DNA of 64,000 nucleotides, taken from contig CP136490.1 of assembly GCA_032768795.1 (NCBI GenBank), positions 8,246,001 through 8,310,000 of the forward strand, in the 5' to 3' direction. This document shows, in pieces, positions 23,645 through 36,007 of this stretch; the first letter of the stretch is position 1, and each line of letters begins with the position of its first letter. Origin of the DNA: Tremella fuciformis. Its lineage: Eukaryota > Basidiomycota > Tremellomycetes > Tremellales > Tremellaceae. The notes beneath the pieces were generated by a model, which was given only the letters and a program-made list of their open reading frames with translations, was not told where the DNA came from and did no database searches. Made by a program: the position numbers and the translations under genes.

Positions 23645-25635
23645 ATGCTGCCAGATGAGAGCGACTCCTCGAGCCTTTCGGTAGAGCAAGGTGCAGGTGA
23701 GTCTGCTATGTTGCCGCCACCACCGCCATGTTGACATGCAGCCGATCCAAATCACACCTCATCTAGTGAAATGAGCGTACCAGTTGCGCAAATTCACATA
23801 CTCTCCCCCGCCTCTGCACTTTCATCCGTACGCGATGATCACGCCGGGTCTAGAGCATCTTCGCCGCTCTCTGACGTTCCTACCGATCACGAGGACAGCG
23901 TGCTGAACGAGCCGCTTGGTGTGTTCGGCGACAACGACTCCTCTGTCGCCAGCGATTTCGACGCTCCGGTCATCAAGAAAGCGAAGAGCAATAAGGGCAA
24001 AGCGACAATAAAGGCGAAGAAGACGTTGAAGAAAAATCGAAAGAGCAATAAGGGAAAAGGCAAAGCTAGGCAGTGTCCAGATCCAGACGAAACTAGCGAT
24101 AGCGAATTGGAAGTCAAACATAAACAACTGATTGCCAAGGGATCAGAGTGGGAGGATATACCTGTCTGGACGGACGACCGATGTCCTATCTTTACGCTTG
24201 GGGTCGAGCTCTTGGACCGCTGTTTCAATGTGACTCGCGGCCTAGAGGTGCGGCTCTCCTGGTGGAATCAATACTATGATTGACTTTTAGCCAAGCGACT
24301 ACCTCGCTCTGGCTGGGGTCTCCCGTTTCTTCCGCCACCATTTAAACGAGGAGTTTTTCCACGTCCGTTTTTATGAAGTCTCAGACAGAAACTCACGTTC
24401 AGGCTCTGATAGTCCGGGACGCATCGTTTCCGATGAGGATTACAAAAGTCCATGCCAAAACACTGGCTCGCCCGTTCTCACGCACGATCAAGGATGTTTA
24501 CACTCCAATGCCTCTACAGTCTTTGGCGGATTACGGTTTGCCCGAACATTATCGTCCTCGTGGACCTCGCTCTCACTGGACAAAGAGCCAATATACCGTC
24601 TACAAGGAAGAGAAGGCCCACTGTGTGACAGCGACAAGGCGACGTCGTGAGCAGGAAGCAGAGCTGAAAGCACTGGACGCCGAGCGTCGAGAAAACGAGG
24701 TGCATTTTGTGGAATATCGCTACTCGACCAGAGCAGTACTTGCGACCGTTCCTGGAAGAACTCCAGGCGAGGGTGCAGTGAGGAAAGACAGCAGAGGGCT
24801 TCCGATCTTTCACCCCGCATATGACATCGACTTGCTCGACTTTTACGGGGACGATCACGAAAGCGATGGCGACACTGCTTACTGCGATGATTCGACAGAT
24901 GTGTCCTCTGAGACCGAAGCCGTGGAGGCAATAGTGCCCCGCTCAATAGATACCCAGTCAAACGAGTTCGAGTGGGTGGTGCCAGACACAGACGAAGAGT
25001 CGGATGCGGATTTGTTGCCCAAAGTCGTATATACTGCTGACGGCGACAAAATTTGTCATGACTTTTGGCCGAGCAGATCCCGCAAGATAGTTGCCAAGGA
25101 AATCCTCAAAAAAAGAGTCACTAAATTTGTGAGAAGGACCGGGATCGCCGCACCCGGCTGAATGATCGCAGGATGCCGTGTCTACCTACAAAGTGACCGA
25201 AGCAGAGCTGATCACTCTCAAGCACTATCTCACTGTGAGGCACCCATTGTGCGGTCGGATTCCGCTAATGCCGAACAGACGAATCCCCGCTATTCGAAAA
25301 GGTAGGACCGATGCCTCAGAGTCACAAGGCTGACACGCAGTCCACAGCAGCTGTAACACGTTTCTTCGGTGGGGGGCTGTTCACTAATGGCGAACAGGTT
25401 CTCTCGCGTAGCCGTCCGCGCCCTCGCACTCCGATCGCATGGTGGACCGGCGGGTCACGAAGCTCTCCTGTGAGCACTCTTTGTCACGTATATGCTCTCG
25501 ACTGAGCATCCCAGCGCTCAGCACGAAATTCGGGCCAGCAAAGCTCGGGAGGCTCGGAAGAAGAATGGGACTTTCAAGAACAGGAAGAAAAGATGCTTCT
25601 GTCCAGGTGACACTCAAGATCACTCAGTGTGGTGA
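23645..25635 (+). CDS. F-box protein
   Basis: The start is MLPDESDSS, spliced to the exon containing MSVPVAQ. A Lys-rich, nuclear-type low-complexity region (residues about 95-130) precedes the F-box: CPIFTLGVELLDRCFNVTRG, then LEPSDYLALAGVSRFF and RHHLNEEFFHA, restored by splicing two introns near 24250 and 24385. A long acidic middle follows. Further introns give DAVSTYKVTEAELITLKHYL, TTNPRYSKSPQQLFSRVAVR and HGGPAGHEALLAQHE, then a basic tail KKNGTFKNRKKR, the arrangement of fungal F-box proteins with a conserved C-terminal basic module. Presumed SCF ubiquitin-ligase substrate receptor. The 3' end is unsure: read-through stops at 25633-25635, while a canonical donor at about 25631 would extend the gene to about 25711. 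Confidence 0.68.
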
Positions 25636-25711
25636 GTTTCTGGTTTTCCTCTATTGGAGGGAAAAAAACCTTCACTCGCTCTCGTCCAGCAAAAGTGGGA
25701 TTGAAAGCTGA

Positions 25712-26040
25712 CCTTGTGAGGTGCAACGAGCATCCAGATAGGGGCTACTTCTCCGATGCGTGGCGCCTTCTACATGAACCGGATTCTTCTGACCTCTGAA
25801 CTGGGGGAAATCAGGACATTGGCAACGATGGTTGTCACATCTTACAGCAACGCCCTGTTTCTCAAGTCGTCCCATATTCGCCATTCTGGCGCTGTTTCTG
25901 GCCATGCATACGTCTTTACCCTCACCTGAACATCAACCTCTTGGATCATAACGAGTCACAACAGGATGCATTTGAATGCTATCTATAACCGTAGGTATGC
26001 CAGGTATCCCCAATCCCCAATCCCCAATCCCGAAAATCAT
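25712..26040. other. Convergent 3' region, no supported gene
   Basis: Lies between the ends of the plus-strand F-box gene and the minus-strand MED14 gene. Contains a short CCCAATCCCCAATCCCCAATC tract near 26008. No gene seen. Confidence 0.45.
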
Positions 26041-29000
26041 CTACCTCCCACGCAGCAACCCGTCCACCTCCCCAACGATGAGCCTCACAACTTCGGCAAT
26101 GAGCTCAACGTCACAGAGTATGCTCCTGCCCGAATCGAGCTTGAGCATCTTGGGCTTCTTGCCACGAGCAGGATCGGATTGCCCAGAAATCTTCTTGGCA
26201 TGTGCGATGATCCGCTCCACAGTGAGCAAAATCCCCTCGATGCCTTTGCCGGGTATACGGCTGATCAGGCCGCACGACAGGTCGTCAGAGGCCGATCCGT
26301 CTGTGATCAAGTATCGCTTGTGGTCCGAGAGGAGCGAGACGTCCACGGCAAAGCTATAGAGTCAGATAGGCACTTTGAGTAAAGCACCGACTCACCGAGC
26401 CGACTCGGAGTCCCAGACCAGGCGATAGTCCGTGACGCTGCTGACGACGAGCTGCACGTCGCCTGTTTGCCGCAAGTTGTCGGCCTCGAGTAGGAATGGC
26501 AATGTCGCCTTCAGCAGCGCGATGAAACTCCTTCCGACGCTGGTGCTGTTCGATGTCGAACCGTGGGTATGGCGCTCGGCAACCAGCGTATTTAGGTGGT
26601 GCGCGAGCAAGGGCGCCATGGGCTCGTGTGGGTTGCCTTCGCCGAGCGAAGAGCGTGGCGTGGCGGCCGCAATGCTGGCTGCCGCCGCGGGAGTACTGGA
26701 GGCTGCCGTTGCGCGGAGAAAAGAAGCTTGATAGCAGTCTGCCGAAGGGTCGTAGGTGATCGCACTGACGAACCCAGCTGCATATGCAAATGTTGCCGTG
26801 CGCAGGTCGAACGATAGCATCTTGAGATCTCGGAAAGACGCCTCCTTGGTGAGGCGGGTGACTGAATGTCAGAATGCGCACAGTCACCGGTGAGAGCGTA
26901 TGACTGACCATCACCGGCAACGACGATGACTTTGGACAATCTCTCCCACTGCTCGGTGAAGCTCGCCACACAGCGCGTGATGTCCTCCGCCACAAATCGT
27001 ACCACAGAGCTGGCCTGGTCAAAGATGATGCCGTCACTCTTGGCAGCCGCGTTCGCCGCAGCCGCAGCCAGACCTGGTGATGCCCCCACAGATGCCATCG
27101 AGGATCGATGGCGAAGTTGAACAATGGTGACGACTTGACATTTTCCTCCTTTCCACCAGTCTTTGATCTGCATGAACACCTTGGGCATCGCCACCTCGGC
27201 TGCCGGGCCTTCATTGAGCAAGTCAGACGACTGAACGCTGAAAATGGGGATCATCCCGGCCACTGTCGACCGTGACGTGGGTGCGTTGTCGCCAGAAGAG
27301 GCGGGATATTGGGTCGCATATGGGATGGCGCGATCTTTGAGCTGCTGCTCCACGATAGTCTGGGCCACCAGGGCGTTGGCAAAGATGTACACATCCTTGA
27401 GATCGCGATTGGAGATCTGGAAGCCAGATGTCTCGAGGTCGACGACAGCGTCGACGATCGGAGGAGCCAGCATGTTTTGTGGAGCGGATGGCTGCTGTTG
27501 TTCGGGCGCAGGAGGAGCGGTCCGACTCATTCGTCTCGCCTTCAAACGTGGAACATCGAGGGGTGATCGCTCGCCGATGGTGAGCTTCGTACCGATGCCA
27601 TTTTCCGCCGGCACTCTCGTCAGTCGAATAAGCTCGAAGACAACTCGCTCGGTCGTGGCTCTTGCAGCCAGGTAGTGCAGCGTCGACGACGGCAGGGGCA
27701 CAAAGACAGTCGTAAAGGACGAAAGATCGGTCTTGGCCAGTTCTGACGAGTCAGATATACTCTTAAGAATCAGGGAGGAGAGTCTCACCTTGAGGACGCA
27801 ATGGCAAGCGACGCGTCGGCTGCCAGCCGAGCTGTCGCATCTGACCTTCGACAGTCTCGACGACAATCTGCGACATGTCAGCTGACGAAGATGGTTCGAT
27901 ATGGCAGCTCACCGCCGTCAGGAGCCGACTGATATCTTCCACAAGCCTCGTCCGGCCATCGTTGAAGGCATTGGCAATGGTCTGAGCCCGGTCTGCGCGA
28001 TCTGTGCCGGGTTTGGCACCCGTGTCTTCGAGGTCCAACAGGCCCGTGATCGCCGAAACACCGATTCGAATTTCCGATCTGGTCTGAGTCGGGATGGGGA
28101 CACGAAGCGATGTCGGCCTGGCGGAGCGGCCTTGCTCGTCATCCTCGACGACGACCGGCGGGATCGCGTTGGCGAAACGATTCGAGGTGAGCACGGGGGC
28201 GATGATATCTCTAGTCCGAAGCGATGCGTGAGACCGGGTAGCAGTGTTTACCATGTCTGCGACGTCGAGTCGTGCAGGGTCCTGGATGTCAGCTGTTTGT
28301 TGCCGTACAATATATGAGCAGCTGACCAGACGAAGAATCTCGGCCTCCATGGCTTCGCCCGGCTTTATGCCAGCGACGGCGCCTCCTTCCCCAATCTGCC
28401 ATTTGACGTTCAGCCGCAAGGGGAGAACGCGCTCGGTTGGTCGTATCTTAGCAATACCGCCGAGACCAACGAGAGACTGAATCTCGTCTTCAGCCGAAGG
28501 GCCAACCTCGGCCAAGCCAATGGTTATTGTTCCACCAAGATACGGTCCTTTCGGCACAGCAGCTGCACCTGGAGCCGTACGCTTCGCTGCCGTGGAGTTG
28601 GCAGGCGGCCGAGGGCGGACCCAGTAGCTTAGCTTGAGCGCTTTCTTCTGCCTGTCGATGTCCACTGCGAGCTGCTTCCGTCGTTCTCCCTGGCCGAGGA
28701 GCATGGCCTGACCGAAAAGAACTTCCAGTTGATAGGATAGGGAGAGGTGTTCTGCGCATGAGCGGTCATTCGCATGCCGGCAGCCGACTCACGGATGAAA
28801 TTATATAATCGGACAAGTGGGGCATCCACCTGAGTGTCCGCAGCCTCGTCGTCTTTCGTCTCCGTGTTGGCCTCGCGCGGCGGTAGGATCTCGGCATTGA
28901 CCACGTCCAAGATCTGCTGGCGCTCCTCGTCCGGAAAGGAGCGGGTGGTAGCACCACCCGGATCGTCGACGCCTCGTATCCGCCAGGCCCACTCCACACC

Positions 29001-30176
29001 TGTCAACCACCAGCGGGTCTCCTGTCCGTCGCCTCCAAAGCCCCAGACAGTCATTTGGGCCTTCCAGCCGTGCTCTCCTCCGCCAGAAATATAAGCTTTG
29101 CCATCCTCGACCCTGTCGACCGAAATCTCTGGTGGAAGATAATCCACACATCGGAGTCTGTATCGTATATGTGCGTTTATCCGATGCAGCGTATCAAGTA
29201 CAATAGCGTTGGTGAGAGTTTCGCGCGGCTCGAAGCTCTCGGTGAGGGCCGAGGGAAAGCGCGTGTACGTGCCTGCATGGAGGAGGGATACGGCCGTGAG
29301 GATATCCGCATTCCTTTCCCTGCACCCGATCAGCAAAGGACACATAGTCGCGAACCGTATCACACTGACCTGAGACGTTCCACCATGCCCGCGGCGTACT
29401 TGAGGTGTCCAACGGCTTCTTCATGCTGGCGGTTCTGGTGCTCCATGAGCTGCGTGATGCGCTTCGCGTCGGTGACCTTGCCACGGACGACGCGTGGCTC
29501 TCCGGCGAGACCGGGGGGTATCAACACGCCGGGGTCGTCACCCGACATCCTTCCTTTGCCTTTGCCAACATACGACGCCGGACTGTCGTTCGAATCCCCG
29601 TTCGTCAGAGGCGTTGGGAACGAGGCGGCGCCGGTGGGCGGCAGGCTGGGCAGGGCGTGGGAAGGGGGCACAGCGGTATTGGTGGTGGTGTTAGCAGGCC
29701 GGTCCGGATCCGAATCGGGGGTGGCCATGATGGCCAGGTCCACATTCTGCTTCCACCGCAAGACGGCGAGATGTTTGAGCGCGGCGTGCCGGGTATTCTT
29801 GGCGTACTCGATGATGTGCCGGGGCTTCTGCCTTGACTGCAGAGGTGGCAGCCTGCAGCGCGTCAGCAAGCGGAGTATGGGGCAAGAAGAGAGCGCACGT
29901 CGCCTCGACGAGGTGCCGCATGTCGGCATACCACCGCCGTGTCGCGCGGCTCAGCATGGGGCCAAGGGGCACATTGTCTTCCTCCATATATGGCGGAAGC
30001 TCATCTTCGATCTCCTCCGGGGTCGGCGTGGGATATGCGAACCACGGGTCCGGCCCAAGCTGTGGGTTGCGCGGCGAGACGGGGGGTGGGCCCGCGCCTG
30101 TCCTGATGCCTGGGCGAGGGGAAGACGGGCCCGCCTCGGCATTTTGCGCGAAGCTCGGCTGCGCGCTCGACGCCAT
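26041..30176 (-). CDS. MED14: Mediator complex subunit 14 (Rgr1)
   Basis: Large multi-exon gene. The N-terminal third shows the MED14 signature: PHTPLADALQ, RHIIEYAKNTRHAALKHLAV, LRWKQNVDLA, then after splicing NADILTAVSLLHAGTYTRFP, FEPRETLTNAIVLDTLHRIN and IRYRLRCVDYLPPEISVDRV. The long C-terminal part contains NWKFFSVRP/LEVLFGQAMLLGQGERR and several variable Ala/Pro stretches, ending VDGLLRGR. Known role: backbone subunit joining the head, middle and tail modules of Mediator, essential for RNA polymerase II transcription. The N-terminal 45 residues are Pro-rich and variable. It is divergent from FAD synthetase, with 192 bp between start codons. Confidence 0.85.
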
Positions 30177-30368
30177 GTTTCCGTCCAGCTCGAGCTCAGC
30201 TCATGTGTCCATGTCGGCGTCGAGGTCGGAGTCGGCGCAGTGGGTGAGCGAGAAGAGGAGAGAGGATCTTTGGGTTGGTACAAAGGTCAAAGGCACCTTG
30301 TCAACCTTGACCAGCGGGGATAAGTAGGCCCGCGTGGATAAGCCTTGGGGCATTTGAGACGCCTATTA

Positions 30369-31539
30369 ATGGAGAGATATCGCATCGGCGCGATGCCGCC
30401 GGAAAAGCAAAGTGACGACGACGACTGTCTTGTCTGTCACCTCAATACAATGCTGGAGAACGGCAAGGATACGATGGAGCAAGACCTTCCCAACCTGCGC
30501 AGGGTGCTCGACCGCGCTCGACAAGCCGACCAGCTGGGCCAGAAGATCGCACATGCTCTACGGCTCATCGACAGCGTGCTCAATGATCTCGGGCATGTAT
30601 CTTCACATTGACACGCAAGCCGAGCTGACAAACAGCGAAGCAGCAGTGGCCATGTCTTTTAACGGCGGCAAAGACTGCACGGTACTGCTGCACCTATATG
30701 CGGCGTTGCTCCTCGCTCGACATACGGGCGTGCCGCTACCACAGCCACCTACCACAGAGGCGTCTTCCACACCAAATACCGATCCTCCAGCAGACGACAT
30801 CACCCCTCAAGCTACCTCCTCCACAAAGAACCCTTCGACCTCCGCAACCACTCCTCTCGACGGTCCAGCAGCCCCTCCCCCTCCCCTTCCTCCAACGACC
30901 TCGACTTCTTCCACCACGACCCCAAATACGGGATCTGCAACCCACCACGCGCCCTCGAAGGAGATGCCATATCCCCCGATACGCAGTATATACATAACAG
31001 CCCCACACCCATTCGACGAGATGGAGCGCTTCGTCCTGACCTCCGCGGGCAGGTACGGTATGGACCTGTACCGTTTCGGAGGGGGCATGAAAGGCGCCCT
31101 GAACGCATTTTTGGGCTGCACCGGCGGACGGGGAGTGAAGGGGGTATTGATGGGCACACGGCGCGGGGATCCCAATGGCGGCAAGTTCTCGCTAGCTACT
31201 CATAGAGATGTGCTGATGGATTGCAGACGTCGCTGAGCTCGCGCCGACCGACCCGTCCTGGCCTGCATTCCTGCGTATTCACCCTCTTCTGGCCTGGACG
31301 TACTCCGACATATGGGACTTTCTGCGGGAGCTCGACGTGCCGTATTGTACACTGTACGACGAGGGATATACGTCTCTCGGGTCGACGACCAATACAGTGC
31401 CGAATCCCACTCTCAAGAATGGAGATGGGTACGACCCAGCCTGGAAACGTCAGCTGCCTTCTCGACCTCCACGCAAGCTGACAACGCAGTGCAAGACGGC
31501 AGTAAAGAGCGCTGTGGGCGGCTGGACAACTCGTCATGA
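30369..31539 (+). CDS. FAD1: FAD synthetase (FMN adenylyltransferase, PAPS-reductase fold)
   Basis: Exons 30369-30592, 30636-31180, 31227-31448 and 31490-31539 sum to 1041 nt (346 residues). Visible: the ATP-binding loop [70 protein letters not shown] and the C-terminal FAD1 signature [21 protein letters not shown] low-complexity Thr/Pro/Ser insert of about 80 residues follows the P-loop helix. Known role: FMN plus ATP to FAD plus pyrophosphate in the cytosol. Two introns begin GC rather than GT (at 30593 and 31181); only these splices restore [11 protein letters not shown] and DPNGDVAEL, so they look real. The small N-terminal region carries a CxxC (CLVC). Confidence 0.9.
30593..30635 (+). 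other. GC-AG intron 1 of FAD1
   Basis: 43-nt intron starting GCATGT and ending AACAG after a GAGCTGAC branch-like site. The nearby GT (at 30597) gives a 39-nt intron that leaves the two conserved exons out of frame; the GC donor restores the frame exactly. Confidence 0.7.
31181..31226 (+). other. GC-AG intron 2 of FAD1
   Basis: 46-nt intron starting GCAAGT (the optimal GC donor) and ending TTGCAG with branch GTGCTGATG. The alternative GT four bases on produces a stop two codons into the next exon. Confidence 0.75.
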
Positions 31540-31835
31540 CATCTATCCTGACACTTTCAACGACCATGCATGCCGCGGCTGTATAACGCACGGCCACTCT
31601 CCCTCTACATTAATGCCAGACACGTTCCTGTTTGCGACCGTTCTCTGTGTTCGCCTTTGCGCTTGCTTTTGCGTTTGCTTGCCCATGTGATCGTCGTTCT
31701 CCGTGTTGCTGTAGACTGATGCTGATTTGAATACCCACCAATACCCCAAACATATTTACACTTGTTCCCAACATCCCGACATTCCACTTCCAACATGTAT
31801 CGCTCGCTCGCTCACTCCTGATCTATCCCTCCTAC

Positions 31836-34800
31836 TCATGGCTGCGACTGCTGCTGCTTTTCTCTATTCCCAGCTACCACATCCCCATAGCTCGCGCGTC
31901 TCTCGCCTGCCCAAGCCACATCCAGGGCGCTCGTGCTCGGACGCAGGTCGTCCAGGCTGATCCGACTGGACTTTCCCTCGTTTGGCCCCATAATCGCGTG
32001 AGCACTGGCCGATACCGCCATGCCGCCGAAACCGTTCATCCTCGCCTTTGTGGGTGTTGACGGCGAGTCTTGCCTTTCTCCAATGTCGACCGACATGCCT
32101 TGGGTCAACCGAGACAGCTCATCAACATCGGTCGTAGAAGAGGCCAGTCGGTCCTGTGCATTGAGAGGAGATGCAGTCGACCCTGGGCGACTCGGCGTCG
32201 ACTCAGCAGAGAGGTTTGAGAAGTAATCGCCCGCGCCCCCAAAAGACTGGCTACCAACTGCACCTGCCGCTCGCCCATGAATCGGGTTGTTCGGGAAAGC
32301 CTGAGTGGTCGGCGTTCCGAGCTGGGCCGAACCGCCACTTGATCTCTGAACAGGAGCACCCGGGGCTGGGTTGAGCATGGGGTTGTAAGACATCGGGTTG
32401 GGCGACGTGATCGGCAAACCAGGCGAGAAAGGCCCGACTGCACCTGGCGACAAGAAGCCTTGAGGCGCCATTGAGGGGGTCTCGGGATAGGCTTGAAAGA
32501 CGAACCCAGGCATTGATGGTGTCATAGGCGGCAGGCCCCGTGTTTGCAATGGGCTGAGAGGGTTGAACGAGTCCATGGGCTGGAAAGAAGGCATCGTGAT
32601 CGGTCCCGGATGGTGGTTGTGGCGGAAACCGCCAATCTGGGGAGTACTGTCTGCGTACTGGGCCGTCGATCGACCCGGCGTCTCTTGCTCTTGTTGCTGC
32701 TGCATAGACGTGTTGAGCGACCAAGGGACTCTCTGCGAGACAGGAGATACGCCATTCGCAGATTGCCCGTTGCGCGGCTTGGCTTGCGGTGTGCCCTGAT
32801 CTTGACCGGGAGCTGGCTGCCACGATCCTGTTGATTGAGATGCGCTATTGTTTGCCGTTGCTGCATTCCCTTGGCTGTTCTCGGAGGACCGCCGACTGGC
32901 GTCTCCCACAGATTGACGTTCAAGGTGAACGCTGATCTTTCGGCCATCGATCTCTCGCCTGTGTCGTCAGGGCCCATTCCAGAGAAAGGGCGCACGACAT
33001 ACCCGTCAAACATGAGCGCGGCATTGACAGCGTCACCCTCGCTAGCGAAAAGAGCCGTCCCATAACCTCTTGATCTGCCATCGGGATCCGTAGCAACACT
33101 AGCGGTCAGCGCACGTCACACATCAGTTGTATCGGTAATTACTCCGCCCGGATGATGATACCAGCAGGGCGCAGAAAGTCTTTTAGATCCTGCCACTGCA
33201 TCCCTACCGGAAGCTGCGGATCAGCTGCGTTGGTGACCGGTTTACTAGCAGCTCACGTTGGTTACGAACACCACGCGGTCGTGCAGTGTGGTAGGCGGGC
33301 CCAGCATGGCACCCTTGTTGACCAATCCCTCCATGCCAAACGTATGAGCGAGAGCCAATGGAGGTATCGGTAGATCTCCCAAGGACGAGGACGTCTTGGG
33401 GCCATGGCCAGACTCCGTCGGCGAGACACCGGGTCGCCCAGCATTGAGCGCGGGCGGCATGCCGCCAATATGAGTTGGCGGATGAGCTCGAGAGGGGGCA
33501 GGCTGCTGAAGAGCGGGATCCGGACGCGAGCCCGCATGACTCTGCGCCGAAGCGTTGCGAGACATTGGGAGGGCAGCTGGCTGCGCTGGGGACGCGCTAC
33601 GAGGCAAAGACGTAGTGGACGCATTTGGCGAGATGGACTGGACAAAGGCAGCAAGGGACCCCCTCCGTGGCTCGGGGCCTGCGTCTCCTGTCGGTCCAGC
33701 CGTACCAGCCGACAGCGACCCGGCCAAGGGCGACGCACCGATGGGCTGGAAGGGATTCGATCCGGTGTTCTGGCCGTTGAGGGGCAAGGGCAGGCCTCCT
33801 GGGCCAAATGCGCCTGTGGGTGAATGCGGGCCGACTGGCGATACACCCGGGCCGACCATGTGAGGCGGGTGAGGCGAGAGGTTCATGCCTGGCATCGAGT
33901 GGCCGCCAAACATGTGTTGTGACTGGTGACCCTGGCCAAATGCAGGCATGGGCCGCGGGGGCGGTAGCTGGCCCGGTAGCCATGCGGGCCCGTGAGAAGG
34001 TGTGAGATGACCAGGAAGGGAGAAAGGGGCGTGCCCGCCGCCGGACATGTTGTGGTAGGTGTACATGGCTGGCCGCATGGCAGGGTGGTGGTGATTATGA
34101 TGGGGCTGTGCTTCGTATTCTGGCGGAAGGCGGTCTGGGCGGACCTCGAGGGTGCGAGTCTGCCAAGTGAAGCCGTTGAAGCGATCTTGCGGTTTGAGCT
34201 GCAGCGGGACTCGAAGGTAGAGCAGCTCACCTATGGCCCTCGCTGCATCTTCCCTGCTTCCCATCAAGACCGTCCCATAGCCTCTGCTGCGATTGTCCGA
34301 ATTGAGACTGACGTCGGCACGCAAGACGGTGCCAGCTTTGCGAAAGAGATCCTTGAGATCCTGCCAACGCACACGATACGGAAGCTGCCAGTCAGCTCTA
34401 GAGAAGGGCATGGAAGAGGAGCACATACATTGCCCACAAAAAGGTTGACCCGGCCGTCCGAGCCCACAGCGGCCGGAAGGAGGTTGGTCATGAGCGGAGT
34501 AATTGATCTGTTCATCACTGCTCGTCAGCGAGTGATGTCGATGAGAAGCAGAAGAAGAAGCAGAAGCGTGCCACTCACTATCCATAGGAGGGTCCGGAAC
34601 GGCGGGAGGGGGCGGGGGAGCATTCGCCTCGGCGTTCGCTATGACAGCGTCGATCTCGGCCGAGGTGAGGGGTCGCGAGGGGGAGTGGGCGCGCGACTGG
34701 GAGTGGGACCGTGACTGGGAGTGAGAGCGCGAGTGGGCCATGGCGAGGGGGACAAAGTCGGACGAGGGGAAGCCGAAGGGGGGTGGGACGGCGAGGGCAT

Positions 34801-34903
34801 TTTGCTGTTGCTGCTGCTGCTGCTGCTGGAGGGGCAGGGGTATCTGGGGGTTCAGCAGCTCGTTCAGCACGGCGATCTGGTACGGCGTGAGCGACATGGC
34901 CAT
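31836..34903 (-). CDS. Two-RRM RNA-binding protein, Gbp2/Hrb1-like
   Basis: The N-terminus (MAMSLTPYQIAVLNELLNPQ) runs into a polyQ tract, an SRSHSQSRSHSQSRAHS repeat and a Pro-rich stretch. Splicing gives RRM1: GRVNLFVGNLPYRVRWQDLK, ADVSLNSDNRSRGYGTVLMG and RFNGFTWQTRTLEVRPDRL. About 250 residues of Gly/Pro/Met-rich linker follow, then RRM2: VVFVTNLPVGMQWQDLKDFL, ADVATDPDGRSRGYGTALFA and MFDGREIDGRKISVHLER. A 330-residue low-complexity C-terminus ends the protein. The SR-like N-terminus and LPY.VRWQDLKDLF RRM type point to shuttling mRNA-export proteins of the Gbp2/Hrb1 kind. An upstream coding exon starting ATG at 35168 and using a CAG|GCAAGT donor is possible and would replace the first residues. 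Confidence 0.8.
34804..34830 (-). repeat. CAG/CAA triplet run (polyglutamine)
   Basis: Nine in-frame glutamine codons near the N-terminus of the RRM protein, mostly CAG on the minus strand with one CAA. A microsatellite likely to vary in length. Confidence 0.8.
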
Positions 34904-35168
34904 GGCCACAGAGAAGAGGCAAAGGCAAGGTGGGTGGGGAGGGGTGGGTTGAAGAAGGAACGGGACTTGCACTTGCCTGTGGACCGTCCGCCTGGCCCGT
35001 CCCTGCGTGGTCGGGTTCGTGTTCGTGTTCATGCTCGTGTAGAGGTTGAGGCTGGGGTTGGGCCGGTACCGCCGGCGGTGGGGTACCGTGGCCGTCCTGC
35101 ACCTGCGCCGGCTGGTCGTGCTCCTCGCCCGGGTCTCCGAGCTCCGGGGGCGGCTCGTCCCCCTGCAT

Positions 35169-36007
35169 ACTGCGGCCGGGGCCTCAGAGGAACAGGCAGG
35201 CAGTGGGCAGGCCGGAAGGGAGGGAGGGGCGTGCGAGCGGTGCGCTCGTCGCGTTGCAATGTGTCCGGCGGGGCGAGGCGAGGTTGATGGGGTGGTGGAG
35301 AGGAAGAGGGTCGGCGACGGTCGCAAGGCAAGGTCGGAAAGGGAATTCTGGACAAAGGTAAGAGGCGAGTGTCCCCGGTGAAGAACGTGGCGATGACGTG
35401 CGTGCTGGTTGTCGGGTGGTGATGGTGGAAATAGATGAGGGGGTCGCGAGTGAAATACAGATGCAGATGGCTATGCTGTACGACTGGTATGATGCCGAGA
35501 TTGCAAGGTGGGCAGGAGGAAGGGGAACGAATGTGGGGAAGGGAAGAGGGACGAGGGGAAGGGAAGGGTCGAGCCCGAAAGCGACCACCTCGGTACGTGG
35601 TCGTCAATGCCAGTGCAGTGATGCTGGACAATCTGATGGCAAGGAAAGAAGAAGAGGAGAAGAGGGACGACGGAGCGGACACGTAGATGCTATTGTGCCG
35701 TCTGCGTCTGTCCAGTAACGACTAGCCAGCGCCGCATCTTCGGCGATCTCACCTCTACAGCAGAGTTAGAGAGCCGCATGGTATGTAGATGGCAGATGGC
35801 TTCAGGAACGAACGGTGGCGCACATCTCAACACGCTAACCGCATCGCTCTCTCAGCCCAATCCAGCCGGGCCTTTCCGGGGCCCGATACAAAGCCGAAAC
35901 CTTTCATGGCTACGTGATAGACCCGTTGCATAATAGGTACAAATGCTGCATGCCACTGCCGCTGCCGCATTCCCGTCGCCGTCCCCCAAGCCATGTACAT
36001 CTCTGGC
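35169..36007. other. Intergenic region, no supported gene
   Basis: Between the RRM gene and uL2, both minus strand. Holds the RRM gene promoter and leader and the uL2 3' UTR. A 217-codon ORF on the minus strand (35029-35682) is Ser/Pro/His low complexity and is not supported. GC-skewed purine tracts (GAGG-rich) fill 35480-35680. Confidence 0.4.

Noticed and set aside
35029..35682. 217-codon minus-strand ORF
   Set aside because: Ser/Pro/His low-complexity translation of a purine-skewed spacer, no motifs, overlaps the leader of the RRM gene.
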